Under the pieces are notes generated by a model. The model saw only the letters and a list, made by a program, of their open reading frames with translations, was not told where the DNA came from and did not search any database. From positions 186,001 through 250,000 of the forward strand of contig NZ_VUOH01000002.1 in the NCBI RefSeq assembly GCF_015390235.1: DNA of 64,000 bases, given 5' to 3'. The translations under genes were made by a program, and so were the position numbers. Position 1 is the first letter of the stretch. Each line of letters starts with the position of its first letter. This stretch comes from Quadrisphaera sp. INWT6. GTDB taxonomy: Bacteria > Actinomycetota > Actinomycetes > Actinomycetales > Quadrisphaeraceae. Of the stretch, positions 41,655 through 49,125 are shown piece by piece.

Positions 41655-42836
41655 TCAGTCGGTGGCGGGGCGGGCGGGGCGGGCGGCGCGGACGGCGCGG
41701 ACCTGGTGCCAGCGCGCCGCCACGAGGGCGACGACCGCACCGGCCACGGCCCAGGCGGCCACCACGAGCAGGCGCTGCCCGACGTCGGCGCCGTCGAAGT
41801 ACGCGATGCGGCGCACCGCGTCGACGGCAGCGCCGTTGGGCAGCACCCCTGACAGCCACGCCCAGAACGGCGGCAGCAGCTCCGGCGGGTACGCACCCCC
41901 GGCGCTCGGGTTGCCCAGCACCACGAAGAGCAGCACGGCCAGGCCGATGCCGATCGTGCCGGCGAGCACCTGCAGGGCCATCGTCACCGAGGCGGCGGCC
42001 AGGACGACGAGCGCGCCGGTGCCCACGAGCCCCCAGAACGCGCCGGCGCCGTGGGGCAGGGCACCGAGCAGCGGCCCCACCACCAGGGCACCGCCGACGC
42101 CGGACAGCACGGCGTACGGCAGCACCGCCCCCAGCCGGATGGCGGCCCGGCGCAGCGTGGCCGGGCGCGACCCGCGGGCCACCCCCAGGAGGGCCGCGAG
42201 GAGGTACCCCCCGACCACCCAGCCGGTGACCAGGTAGAACCCCGACAACCCGCGGGAGTCGCCGCCGGCCGCGGGCACGACGTCCTGCACCGCCAGCGTG
42301 CGGCCCTGCGTGGCCTCGGCCTGCGTCAGCACGGTCTGCACCGCCGTCGCGGTCGCCGCGCCCCCGGCGGTGGTGACGAGCAGCTGGTCCTGCGTGGACG
42401 TCGCGCTGATGACGAGGACGGCGCTGGTGGCGTCGTCGGTGAGCGCGGCCCGGGCGGCGTCGGCGTCGGTGGAGGCCGTGGCGTCGAGCGGGCCCCCGTC
42501 GATGCCGTTCAGCGCGCTCGCGGCCTGGTCGGCCACCTGCTGGGTCGGGCCGACGACGTTCACGGCCACGTCGCGCGGCACCGGGTCGTGGAAGGCGCCG
42601 ACGTAGCTGAGCACGAAGCCCAGCTGCAGCAGGAGGACGCCGACGACGAGGGCCAGCGTGCGCGGGGCGACGGCGTCGCGGAGCTCCTCGCGCAGGGTCG
42701 ACCCGGACCCCGGCCCGGCCCCGGACCCCGACCCGTGGGGGCGGTGGGCCTCGCGCAGGCGGTCCAGGCGCGTGTCGGCGCGGTGCGCCGCGTGGTGGTC
42801 GGGGTGCTGGCCGGGGTGGGTCTCGGTGCTGCTCAT
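41655..42836 (-). CDS. ABC-2/DUF3533-like membrane protein
   Basis: A 393-residue membrane protein. A polar His-rich N-terminus, then one helix (LALVVGVLLLQLGFVLSYVGAF), an extracytoplasmic domain of about 130 residues (VAVNVVGPTQQVADQAASALN), and five C-terminal helices (YLVTGWVVGGYLLAALLGVA through LLVVAAWAVAGAVVALVAARW). This is the architecture of YhgE/Pip-like and DUF3533 membrane proteins related to ABC-2 permeases. No ATPase is adjacent in the pair; the gene is coupled (ATGA) to the TetR gene upstream and is the probable regulatory target. Confidence 0.75.
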   Translation of the reverse strand: MSSTETHPGQHPDHHAAHRADTRLDRLREAHRPHGSGSGAGPGSGSTLREELRDAVAPRTLALVVGVLLLQLGFVLSYVGAFHDPVPRDVAVNVVGPTQQVADQAASALNGIDGGPLDATASTDADAARAALTDDATSAVLVISATSTQDQLLVTTAGGAATATAVQTVLTQAEATQGRTLAVQDVVPAAGGDSRGLSGFYLVTGWVVGGYLLAALLGVARGSRPATLRRAAIRLGAVLPYAVLSGVGGALVVGPLLGALPHGAGAFWGLVGTGALVVLAAASVTMALQVLAGTIGIGLAVLLFVVLGNPSAGGAYPPELLPPFWAWLSGVLPNGAAVDAVRRIAYFDGADVGQRLLVVAAWAVAGAVVALVAARWHQVRAVRAARPARPATD

Positions 42837-43411
42837 CGGGGGTCTCCGGGGGTGAGGACGCTGTCGACGAGCTGCTCGCACAGCTCGGGGGTGAGGGGCT
42901 CGCCGGTGATGAGCCGGCGGTAGAAGAGGGGGCCGACCAGGCGGTCCGCGGTCAGGCCGAGGTCGGTGCCGACCGGGAGCAGGCCGGCGTCGGCCGCAGC
43001 GCTCAGGTGCTCGACGAGGTCGGTGCGGTGGCGGGCGACGATCTCGGCGCGGTGCGCCTCCAGCGCCGGCTCGCGGGCCACCAGCTCCAGCAGGGCGGGC
43101 AGCGCACGGACCCAGGCCCCGGTGGCCAGCTGCTCGGCGGTGGCCGTGACGCGCCGGACGAGCACGTCGCGGGGCGACTCCCCCGCCGCCGCGGGACCCC
43201 CCGGAGCGACCTCGGGCAGCACGGCGTCGACCGCGGCCCGCAGCACGTCGGTGCTGGTCGGGAAGTGGCGGTAGATGGTCGACCGGGCCACGCCGGTGCG
43301 CTGGACGACGGCGTCGACGGTCACGCCGCCGGGGCCGTCGGCGAGCAGCAGCTCAGCCGCCCCTCGGACCACGGCGGCGCGCGACCTCAGCGCCCTCGGG
43401 TCGCTCGACAC
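42833..43411 (-). CDS. TetR-family transcriptional regulator
   Basis: A 192-residue repressor. The N-terminal HTH is RAAVVRGAAELLLADGPGGVTVDAVVQRTGVARSTIYRHFPTSTDVL-type text (residues 9-55), followed by an all-helical ligand domain. GTG 43411 follows GGTGGG. Its stop overlaps the DUF3533-like start (ATGA), forming a two-gene unit under an upstream palindromic operator. Likely represses its own unit until a drug-like ligand binds. Confidence 0.88.
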   Translation of the reverse strand: MSSDPRALRSRAAVVRGAAELLLADGPGGVTVDAVVQRTGVARSTIYRHFPTSTDVLRAAVDAVLPEVAPGGPAAAGESPRDVLVRRVTATAEQLATGAWVRALPALLELVAREPALEAHRAEIVARHRTDLVEHLSAAADAGLLPVGTDLGLTADRLVGPLFYRRLITGEPLTPELCEQLVDSVLTPGDPR

Positions 43412-43437
43412 GAGCCCACCTCGCTCTCGCTCATCTT

Positions 43438-43456
43438 CAGTACGAAACAGTACTGT
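43438..43456. promoter_or_regulatory. palindromic operator upstream of the tetR gene
   Basis: CAGTACGAAACAGTACTG has perfect 6-bp arms (CAGTAC/GTACTG), and an overlapping perfect 10-bp palindrome ACAGTACTGT lies at 43447-43456. The AT-rich character stands out from the surroundings. The location, 27 bp from the tetR start, fits autoregulation. Confidence 0.7.
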
Positions 43457-43503
43457 AGCGAAAAGACGGCACGACGCCACCACCGCGGTGCGGCGCCGCC
43501 CGC

Positions 43504-44079
43504 TCAGCCGGCCGCCACGAGGGCGACGAGCCCGGCCGCCAGACCCGTGAGCGCCCCGGCGACCACCTGCCCTCGGGTGTGCACCGACAGCGCGAGCCGC
43601 GACCAGCACACGACCACCGCCAGGGGCGCGCCGAGCAGCGCCCACGGCCCGAGCGCCGAGACCAGCGCCACCAGCGACGCGGTGGCCGTGGCCGCGTGCA
43701 GCGACACCTTCCACCGCAGGGACGCGACGGCGAGAAGGCCCAGCAGCACGGCCATCGCGGTCATCAGCACGACCAGCTCGCGGGGCGCCCCGGGCGCCGC
43801 CACCAGCGCGACGGCCGCCGCGACGCCGACGAGCGCCGCGCCCAGCACGCGCGGCCGGTCGCCGCGGTGCGGGAGGTGGTGGCCGACGACGCGGCCCGTG
43901 CGCACGAGGTGCACCACGAGCAGCAGCCCGGGCGCCACGGCGACGACCGCCGCCAGCGCCGCCAGCCCCAGGCCCCGCCACCCGCCGGCTGACGCGCCGA
44001 CCACGAGGGGCACCACCGCGGCGAGCACCGCAGGGGCACCCGCCTCCGAGGCCCACCGCGCCCAGCGCGGCGCGCTCAC
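43504..44079 (-). CDS. PAP2-like phosphatase-family membrane protein
   Basis: A 191-residue protein with five to six helices. KVSLHAATATASL (position of the PAP2 PSGH block) and SRLALSVHTRGQVVAGALTG (position of SRxxxxxHxxxD) identify a PAP2-like family; the final Asp is replaced by Gln, and PSG is absent, as in many actinobacterial members. It would be expected to dephosphorylate lipid or isoprenoid phosphates, but with these substitutions activity is uncertain. The GTG overlaps the stop of the preceding gene (GTGA). Confidence 0.7.
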   Translation of the reverse strand: MSAPRWARWASEAGAPAVLAAVVPLVVGASAGGWRGLGLAALAAVVAVAPGLLLVVHLVRTGRVVGHHLPHRGDRPRVLGAALVGVAAAVALVAAPGAPRELVVLMTAMAVLLGLLAVASLRWKVSLHAATATASLVALVSALGPWALLGAPLAVVVCWSRLALSVHTRGQVVAGALTGLAAGLVALVAAG

Positions 44080-44438
44080 GCGTCGAGCGGGTCGGGCAGG
44101 AGGCTGGAGCGCGGCACCTCGACCACGTCTCCGGCGAGGTCCCTCAGGCGCGCGGACGTGCGGGTCAGCGACTGCACCGTCCACGGCTGGCGCAGGTCGG
44201 GGTGGGGGCCGGAGCGGACCACCGTGGCGCCCGGCACCGGCAGGTGCCCCTCGACCCCGGCGGCGTGGACGACGTGCAGCGCCGTGGCGGCCGCGGCGTC
44301 GGCGGCCAGCGCCGCGGCGTCCTCGGCGTCGGCCTCCGCGGGGACGGCGAGGGTGAGCAGCACCGTCACGAGGCGCTGCTCACCCCCGGGGGTGTCTCGG
44401 CCGGCGTCGTCCACGCCCACCAGGCTGCCAGCCCGCAC
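44076..44438 (-). CDS. hypothetical protein, coupled to the PAP2-like gene
   Basis: A 120-residue Ala-rich soluble protein (EDAAALAADAAAATALHVVHAAGVEGHLPVPGA) with C-terminal TVQSLTRTSARLRDLAGDVVEVPRSSLLPDPLDA. No family recognised. The stop-start overlap with the PAP2-like gene argues it is translated. GTG 44438 is the first start in frame; the ribosome site is weak. Confidence 0.5.
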   Translation of the reverse strand: MRAGSLVGVDDAGRDTPGGEQRLVTVLLTLAVPAEADAEDAAALAADAAAATALHVVHAAGVEGHLPVPGATVVRSGPHPDLRQPWTVQSLTRTSARLRDLAGDVVEVPRSSLLPDPLDA

Positions 44439-44496
44439 CGACAGCCCGGCGCCGCGGCAGCTGGCGGGGCCGAGCGGCCGCGCGCCGGCCGGCCCG

Positions 44497-45348
44497 TCAG
44501 GACGCCTGGACGAGCCCCAGCGCCGTCGCCAGCGTCATGATCTTGCGGGCGCGGCCCAGGCGCGGCAGGTCGGAGCCGTCGCGGACGACGCGGCCGCGGG
44601 CCTCGAAGTCCTCGAGGAAGTCCTGCGCCCAGGCGATGTCGGACTGGGTGGGGCTGATGACCTCGTTGATGACCGGCACCTGCTCGGTCTGCAGGCAGAG
44701 CTTGCCCGTCAGGCCCAGCGCCACCGTCAGGGCGGACTGCTCGCGCAGCACGGCGTGGCTCGAGCCGACGGTCGGGCCGTCGATCGGGCCCGGCAGGCCG
44801 CCGATGCGGCTGGCGACCACGAGGCGCGAGCGCGGGTACGCCATCGCCAGGTCGTCGGCGGCGGTGCCGGTGTCGCGGCGGTAGTCGCCGCTGCCGAAGG
44901 CGAGGCGGAACGCGCCGCGGGCGCGGGCGATGCGCACGGACTCCTCGATGCCGAGGGCCGACTCCACCAGCGCGATGACCGGCAGCGAGCCGCCGAGACG
45001 GTCGAAGGTCTCGGTGACGTGCTCGGGCGCCTCGGCCTTGGCGAGCATGACGCCGGCCAGCCCGCCGCCGGCAGCGGCGGCCTGGGCGAGCTCGCGGACG
45101 TCGTCCTCCCAGAAGGAGGTGGTCCGGTCGTTGATGCGCACCCACGCGCTGTGGCCGCTGGACGCCAGCCAGTCGATGACGCCCTGGCGCGCCTCGGCCT
45201 TGTTGGCCGGGTCGACGGCGTCCTCGACGTCGAGGATGACCTGGTCGGCGCGCGAGCGCGCGGCGGGCTCGAAGGCCTCGGTGCGGGCGGCGTTGACGAG
45301 CAGCCAGGAACGCGCGATCTGGGCGTCCACGCCTCGGGTGGTGGGCAT
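44497..45348 (-). CDS. CitE-like HpcH/HpaI-family lyase
   Basis: A 283-residue TIM-barrel C-C lyase-like protein. RSWLLVNAARTEAFEPA (CoA-binding Arg region), ADQVILDVEDAV (metal-binding Glu/Asp), WVRIND, VIALVESALGIEE and FGSGDYRRDTG match the CitE/citramalyl-CoA lyase or malyl-CoA thioesterase group. It acts on 3-hydroxyacyl-CoA compounds such as malyl- or citramalyl-CoA with Mg2+. There are no citDF neighbours, so it is a stand-alone CitE-like enzyme. ATG at 45348. Confidence 0.82.
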   Translation of the reverse strand: MPTTRGVDAQIARSWLLVNAARTEAFEPAARSRADQVILDVEDAVDPANKAEARQGVIDWLASSGHSAWVRINDRTTSFWEDDVRELAQAAAAGGGLAGVMLAKAEAPEHVTETFDRLGGSLPVIALVESALGIEESVRIARARGAFRLAFGSGDYRRDTGTAADDLAMAYPRSRLVVASRIGGLPGPIDGPTVGSSHAVLREQSALTVALGLTGKLCLQTEQVPVINEVISPTQSDIAWAQDFLEDFEARGRVVRDGSDLPRLGRARKIMTLATALGLVQAS

Positions 45349-45508
45349 GCGGGGCTGCTCCTCGGTGGTGCGGCGGCCCGGCCGGGCGCGGCGCTGCGGT
45401 CATCGGTCGGTCCCGAGTCCTACCACGGGCGTGCACGCCCCGCCGGACGCCGCCGGTGCTGCAGAGATCCACCTCACTCGCGGCGCCGGCCGCGCGACAG
45501 CTCCCCCG

Positions 45509-45949
45509 TCAGGCGGTGCGGCGCGCCCCGCCGAACGCCCAGGCAGCCAGCCAGACGGTCACGACGGTGGTGATGACGGCGCCGGGCACGTGCACGGCCA
45601 GGCCGGTGTGGTCACCCGTCCACGCCTGGGCGAAGCCGACGACGAGGGCGAGGACCGCCAGGGCCGCGGGCCACACGGGCCCGCGCGTCGCGCGCTGCAG
45701 CCAGAGGGCCGCCAGCACCGCGAGCCCCTGCACCACGTGCAGGGCGATCGCACCCCCTGCGTGGACCCCCTCGGCACCGGAGGTGCCGCTCAGCAGCTGG
45801 CCGGCGCTGAGGAACTGGAGCACCACGACCAGCACGGAGAGCACCGCAGCGCCCTGGAACAGGCGCAGCGCGCCGGTGGGGGCGGCGCTGCGGCCGTCGG
45901 CGCTGCGGGTGGTGGCGGTGCTCGAGCTCACGGGGACCCCTCTCGGCAT
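45509..45949 (-). CDS. four-helix membrane protein of unknown function
   Basis: A 146-residue protein with four hydrophobic helices: GAAVLSVLVVVLQFLSAGQLL, GAIALHVVQGLAVLAALWL, PVWPAALAVLALVVGFAQAW and LAVHVPGAVITTVVTVWLAAWAF. His residues in or near helices 2 and 4 (ALHVVQG, LAVHVPG) recall the paired haem ligands of half a CtaA/Cox15-type bundle, but this is only a pattern. ATG at 45949. Confidence 0.55.
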   Translation of the reverse strand: MPRGVPVSSSTATTRSADGRSAAPTGALRLFQGAAVLSVLVVVLQFLSAGQLLSGTSGAEGVHAGGAIALHVVQGLAVLAALWLQRATRGPVWPAALAVLALVVGFAQAWTGDHTGLAVHVPGAVITTVVTVWLAAWAFGGARRTA

Positions 45950-46125
45950 CGCCCGGTGGGCGACCTGCTACCCGACCCTCGAGTAGTGGAAATCTTGACG
46001 ACAACGGTAGGCGGGGCCGCCCGCACCGTCGAGGCGGACCCGCCGAGAACACCTTGTGAGGTGGGCGTGCGCCACCCGGGCGCACGCGCACTCAAGATCA
46101 CCTGGCTCCGCGCCGATACGCAGCC

Positions 46126-46359
46126 ATGACCGCCACGCTCGCCGCGCACGTCGACCGCTGGGCCCACGAGATCGTGGCGTCCGGGACGCCCGTCGAGGTG
46201 CACCCCGACCACGGCGCGTCGCTGGCCTCCGCGTGCCGCGGCGAGACGGCGAGCGACCTGCCCCAGGCGCTCGTGGCCGTGGCGCGCCGGCTCCCCGAGG
46301 GCGACCTCGCCTCCCTCGAGGCGCGCCTGGCGCGCAGCATCGCCCGCGCCTCCGCCTGA
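46126..46359 (+). CDS. small hypothetical protein upstream of rtcB
   Basis: A 77-residue soluble protein (MTATLAAHVDRWAHEIVASG to RLPEGDLASLEARLARSIARASA) with two amphipathic helices. It starts with ATG 58 bp before rtcB's GTG, on the same strand, so it may be co-transcribed with the RNA-repair genes. No family recognised and no strong ribosome site; codon use is consistent with coding. Confidence 0.5.
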   Translation: MTATLAAHVDRWAHEIVASGTPVEVHPDHGASLASACRGETASDLPQALVAVARRLPEGDLASLEARLARSIARASA

Positions 46360-46416
46360 CGGCCGCGGCGCCGGCGACCACCGGAAAGCTGTTGACCCGC
46401 CCCGCAGGATGACGGG

Positions 46417-47592
46417 GTGGAGAAGATCAACGACCGGCTGCTGTCCTGGGCCTCGATCCTCGAGGAGGAGACCAGGGCGCAGGCCCTCGCGACCGCGCGG
46501 ATGCCCTTCGTGTTCCCGCACGTCGCCCTCATGCCCGACGCGCACCTCGGCAAGGGAGCCACCGTCGGCTCCGTCATCCCGACGCAGCGCTCCCTCATCC
46601 CCGCCGCGGTGGGGGTCGACATCGGCTGCGGCATGCATGCGGTGCTCACGCCACTGACCGCGGACGACCTGCGCTCCCACGGCTCGCTGGCCCCGCTGCG
46701 GGAGAGCATCGCCGCCGCCGTCCCCCTGTCGGCGGGTCGCTACAACGAGGTCCTGACGACGACGGCGGCCGCGCGCACCACCGAGCTGGAGGCCCTCGCC
46801 GAGCGGGCGCGCTTCGACCCCGGCGTCGCGACCCCGAACTGGAGGCTGCAGCTCGGCTCGCTCGGGTCCGGCAACCACTTCATCGAGGTCTCCCTCGACG
46901 AGCAGGACCGGGTGTGGGTGTTCCTCCACTCCGGCTCGCGCGGCGTCGGCAACAAGATCGCCCTGCGGCACATCGCCGTCGCGGCGGAGCTGTGCGAGCG
47001 CTGGTGGGTCGACCTGCCGCACCCCGACCTCGCCTACCTCGTGGAGGGCACGGACGAGTTCTGGGCCTACGTCCGCGAGCTGCGGTGGGCGCAGGAGTTC
47101 GCGCGGCTCAACCGGGCGGAGATGGTCGACCGGGTGGTGGGGTGCGTGGAGGAGTTCGTCGGCCGCGACCTCGAACGCCTCGAGGAGGTGTCCTGCCACC
47201 ACAACTACACGGAGCAGGAGCGCCACTTCGGGCGGGAGGTCTGGCTGTCCCGCAAGGGGGCGATCTCCGCGAGGGAGGGGCAGCTCGGGCTCATCCCCGG
47301 GTCGATGGGTGACAGGTCCTACGTCGTCGTCGGCAAGGGGAACCGGGTGGCGCTGGACAGCGCGCCGCACGGCGCGGGCCGGGCGCTCTCGCGGGCGAAG
47401 GCGCGGCGGACCTTCACGCAGGAGGACCTCCGCGAGCGCATGGGCGGTGTCGAGTGGGACGCCGCGTCGACGGCGTTCCTCGACGAGCACCCGGGCGCCT
47501 ACAAGCCCATCGACGTCGTCATGGCCGACGCGGCGGACCTCGTGGAGGTCCGGCACGAGCTGCGGCAGGTCGTGAACGTCAAGGGCGACTGA
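46417..47592 (+). CDS. rtcB: RtcB-family RNA ligase
   Basis: A 391-residue GTP- and Mn2+-dependent RNA ligase that joins 2',3'-cyclic-phosphate or 3'-phosphate ends to 5'-OH ends. Conserved active-site blocks: PDAHLGKGATVGSVIP, VDIGCGMHA (metal Cys), GSGNHFIEV, FLHSGSRGVGNKI, SCHHNYTEQE (metal His pair) and SAPHGAGRALSRAKA, whose His carries the GMP. It is of the short actinobacterial type. GTG 46417. It is followed, after a repeat hairpin, by hen1 and pnkp on the same strand, making an RNA-repair island with two ligases. No rtcA or rtcR is adjacent. Confidence 0.93.
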   Translation: MEKINDRLLSWASILEEETRAQALATARMPFVFPHVALMPDAHLGKGATVGSVIPTQRSLIPAAVGVDIGCGMHAVLTPLTADDLRSHGSLAPLRESIAAAVPLSAGRYNEVLTTTAAARTTELEALAERARFDPGVATPNWRLQLGSLGSGNHFIEVSLDEQDRVWVFLHSGSRGVGNKIALRHIAVAAELCERWWVDLPHPDLAYLVEGTDEFWAYVRELRWAQEFARLNRAEMVDRVVGCVEEFVGRDLERLEEVSCHHNYTEQERHFGREVWLSRKGAISAREGQLGLIPGSMGDRSYVVVGKGNRVALDSAPHGAGRALSRAKARRTFTQEDLRERMGGVEWDAASTAFLDEHPGAYKPIDVVMADAADLVEVRHELRQVVNVKGD

Positions 47593-47609
47593 CCACAGCT
47601 CGACAGTCC

Positions 47610-47657
47610 GTGATCATGGGCGCCCGCCACCCTGCGGTGGCGGACGTCCATGATCAC
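47610..47657. repeat. GTGATCATGG-family hairpin between rtcB and hen1
   Basis: The left arm (47610-47630) starts GTGATCATGGGCGCCCGCCA; the right arm (47637-47657) is its complement except for two G-T wobbles, around a CCTGCG loop. It lies 17 bp after the rtcB stop and 22 bp before the hen1 start, so it may lower read-through from rtcB into hen1 or act as an RNA processing site. Confidence 0.9.
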
Positions 47658-47679
47658 GAGGGGTGGAGAGGATGGGGCC

Positions 47680-49125
47680 GTGCTCCTGACGATCAGCGCG
47701 GCGGCGTCGCCGGCGATGCCCACCGCGAGCGACCTCGGCTTCCTGCTGCACAAGCACCCCGACAGGGCGCAGTCGACCGAGGTCTTCGGCGGCACCGCGC
47801 ACGTGCTGTGGCCGCAGGCCGACGAGCAGCGCGCCACCGCGGCGCTGCTGCTCGACGTCGACACCGCCGCCCTCCAGCGCAGCCGCGGGCGCGGCAGCAC
47901 GCCCGAGGGGTTCGCCCTGGCCGACCACGTCAACGACCGGCCGTACGCCGCGAGCTCGCTGCTCGCCGTCGCCCTGGGCAAGGTCTTCAGGACGGCGCTG
48001 GCCGGGCGCTGCGACGCCCGGCCCGAGCTGCCGGGGGCGGCCCTCCCCCTCGAGGTCCACGTGCCGTCCCTGGTCAGCCGGGGCGGGGCGGCGCTCGTGC
48101 GGCGCCTGTTCGAGCCGCTGGGCTGGGAGGTCGACGCCGCCGCGCAGCCGCTCGACCCGCACGTGCCGGCGTGGGGAGACAGCCGCGTGGTCGACACGCG
48201 CCTGCGCGGCACCCTGCGCCTGGCCGACGCGCTCAGCCAGCTGTACGTGCTGCTGCCCGTCCTCGACGACGCCAAGCACTACTGGGTCAGCGCCGACGAG
48301 GTCGACAAGCTGGTGCGCGCCGGCGGCGACTGGCTGCCGACGCACCCCGACCGCGACCTCGTCATGACCCGCTACCTGCGCCACCAGCGCTCCCTGGTGC
48401 GCGACGCCGTCGCCCGACTCGACGACGTCGAGGGCCTCCCCCTCGACACCGGCGACGGCGCCGCGGACAAACCGACGGCGACGGCGACTGCGACGGGCGC
48501 GGGGCGGCCCGCGCCGCTGGCGGTGCTGCGCCGCGAGGCCGTGCTCGCCGTGCTCCGCGAGGCCGGTGCCGCGAGCGTCGTCGACCTCGGCTGCGGAGAG
48601 GGCGGCCTCGTGCGCGAGCTGCTGCGCGACCCGCGCTTCACGCGCGTGGTCGGCGCCGACGTCTCCGCCCGCGAGCTCGACAGGGCGGCCCGCCGCATCG
48701 GCACGGACCGCCTGCCCGACACCGTCGCCGCGAGGCTGGAGCTGCTGCAGACCTCCGCGACGTACCGCGACGAGCGCCTCGCCGGCGTCGACGCCGTCAC
48801 GCTGGTGGAGGTGGTCGAGCACCTCGACCCGCCGCGGCTGCCCGCGCTGGAGCGCAGCGTCTTCTTGCACGCGCGCCCGCGCACCGTCGTCGTCACCACG
48901 CCCAACGCGGAGCACAACGTCCGCTACCCGGGCCTGGCCGCCGGGGCGTTCCGGCACCCGGACCACCGCTTCGAGTGGACCCGTGCCGAGCTCGCCGCCT
49001 GGGCGGAGCAGGTGGCCGAGCGCCACGGCTACGCCGTCGACCTCCGCCCGGTCGGCGACGACGACGCCGAGGTGGGGCCGCCCACGCAGATGGCGGTCTT
49101 CACCCGGATCGAGGAGGCAGCATGA
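47680..49125 (+). CDS. hen1: bacterial Hen1, 3'-terminal RNA ribose 2'-O-methyltransferase
   Basis: A 481-residue protein. The N-terminal half (about 1-260) is the Hen1-specific ligase-stimulating domain (MPTASDLGFLLHKHPDRAQ, DALSQLYVLLPVLDDAKHYW). The C-terminal half is a SAM methyltransferase with VVDLGCGEGG (about 302-311) and the Mn2+-binding EVVEHL (about 377-382) and HPDHRFEWTRAEL. It marks the repaired 3' end with 2'-O-methyl so that the same site cannot be cut again. GTG 47680 follows GGAGAGG. Its stop overlaps the pnkp start as ATGA, fitting the known Pnkp/Hen1 heterotetramer. Confidence 0.93.
   Translation: MLLTISAAASPAMPTASDLGFLLHKHPDRAQSTEVFGGTAHVLWPQADEQRATAALLLDVDTAALQRSRGRGSTPEGFALADHVNDRPYAASSLLAVALGKVFRTALAGRCDARPELPGAALPLEVHVPSLVSRGGAALVRRLFEPLGWEVDAAAQPLDPHVPAWGDSRVVDTRLRGTLRLADALSQLYVLLPVLDDAKHYWVSADEVDKLVRAGGDWLPTHPDRDLVMTRYLRHQRSLVRDAVARLDDVEGLPLDTGDGAADKPTATATATGAGRPAPLAVLRREAVLAVLREAGAASVVDLGCGEGGLVRELLRDPRFTRVVGADVSARELDRAARRIGTDRLPDTVAARLELLQTSATYRDERLAGVDAVTLVEVVEHLDPPRLPALERSVFLHARPRTVVVTTPNAEHNVRYPGLAAGAFRHPDHRFEWTRAELAAWAEQVAERHGYAVDLRPVGDDDAEVGPPTQMAVFTRIEEAA

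Noticed and set aside
46065..46087. GCGTGCGC/GCGCACGC inverted repeat upstream of the small gene before rtcB
   Set aside because: An 8-bp stem of alternating GC sequence is expected by chance at this base composition.
47454..49121. Long fusion protein running into Pnkp
   Set aside because: The extended frame is Arg/Ala/Pro-rich shadow sequence across rtcB and hen1. The Pnkp kinase domain starts right after ATG 49122 with an ATGA overlap.
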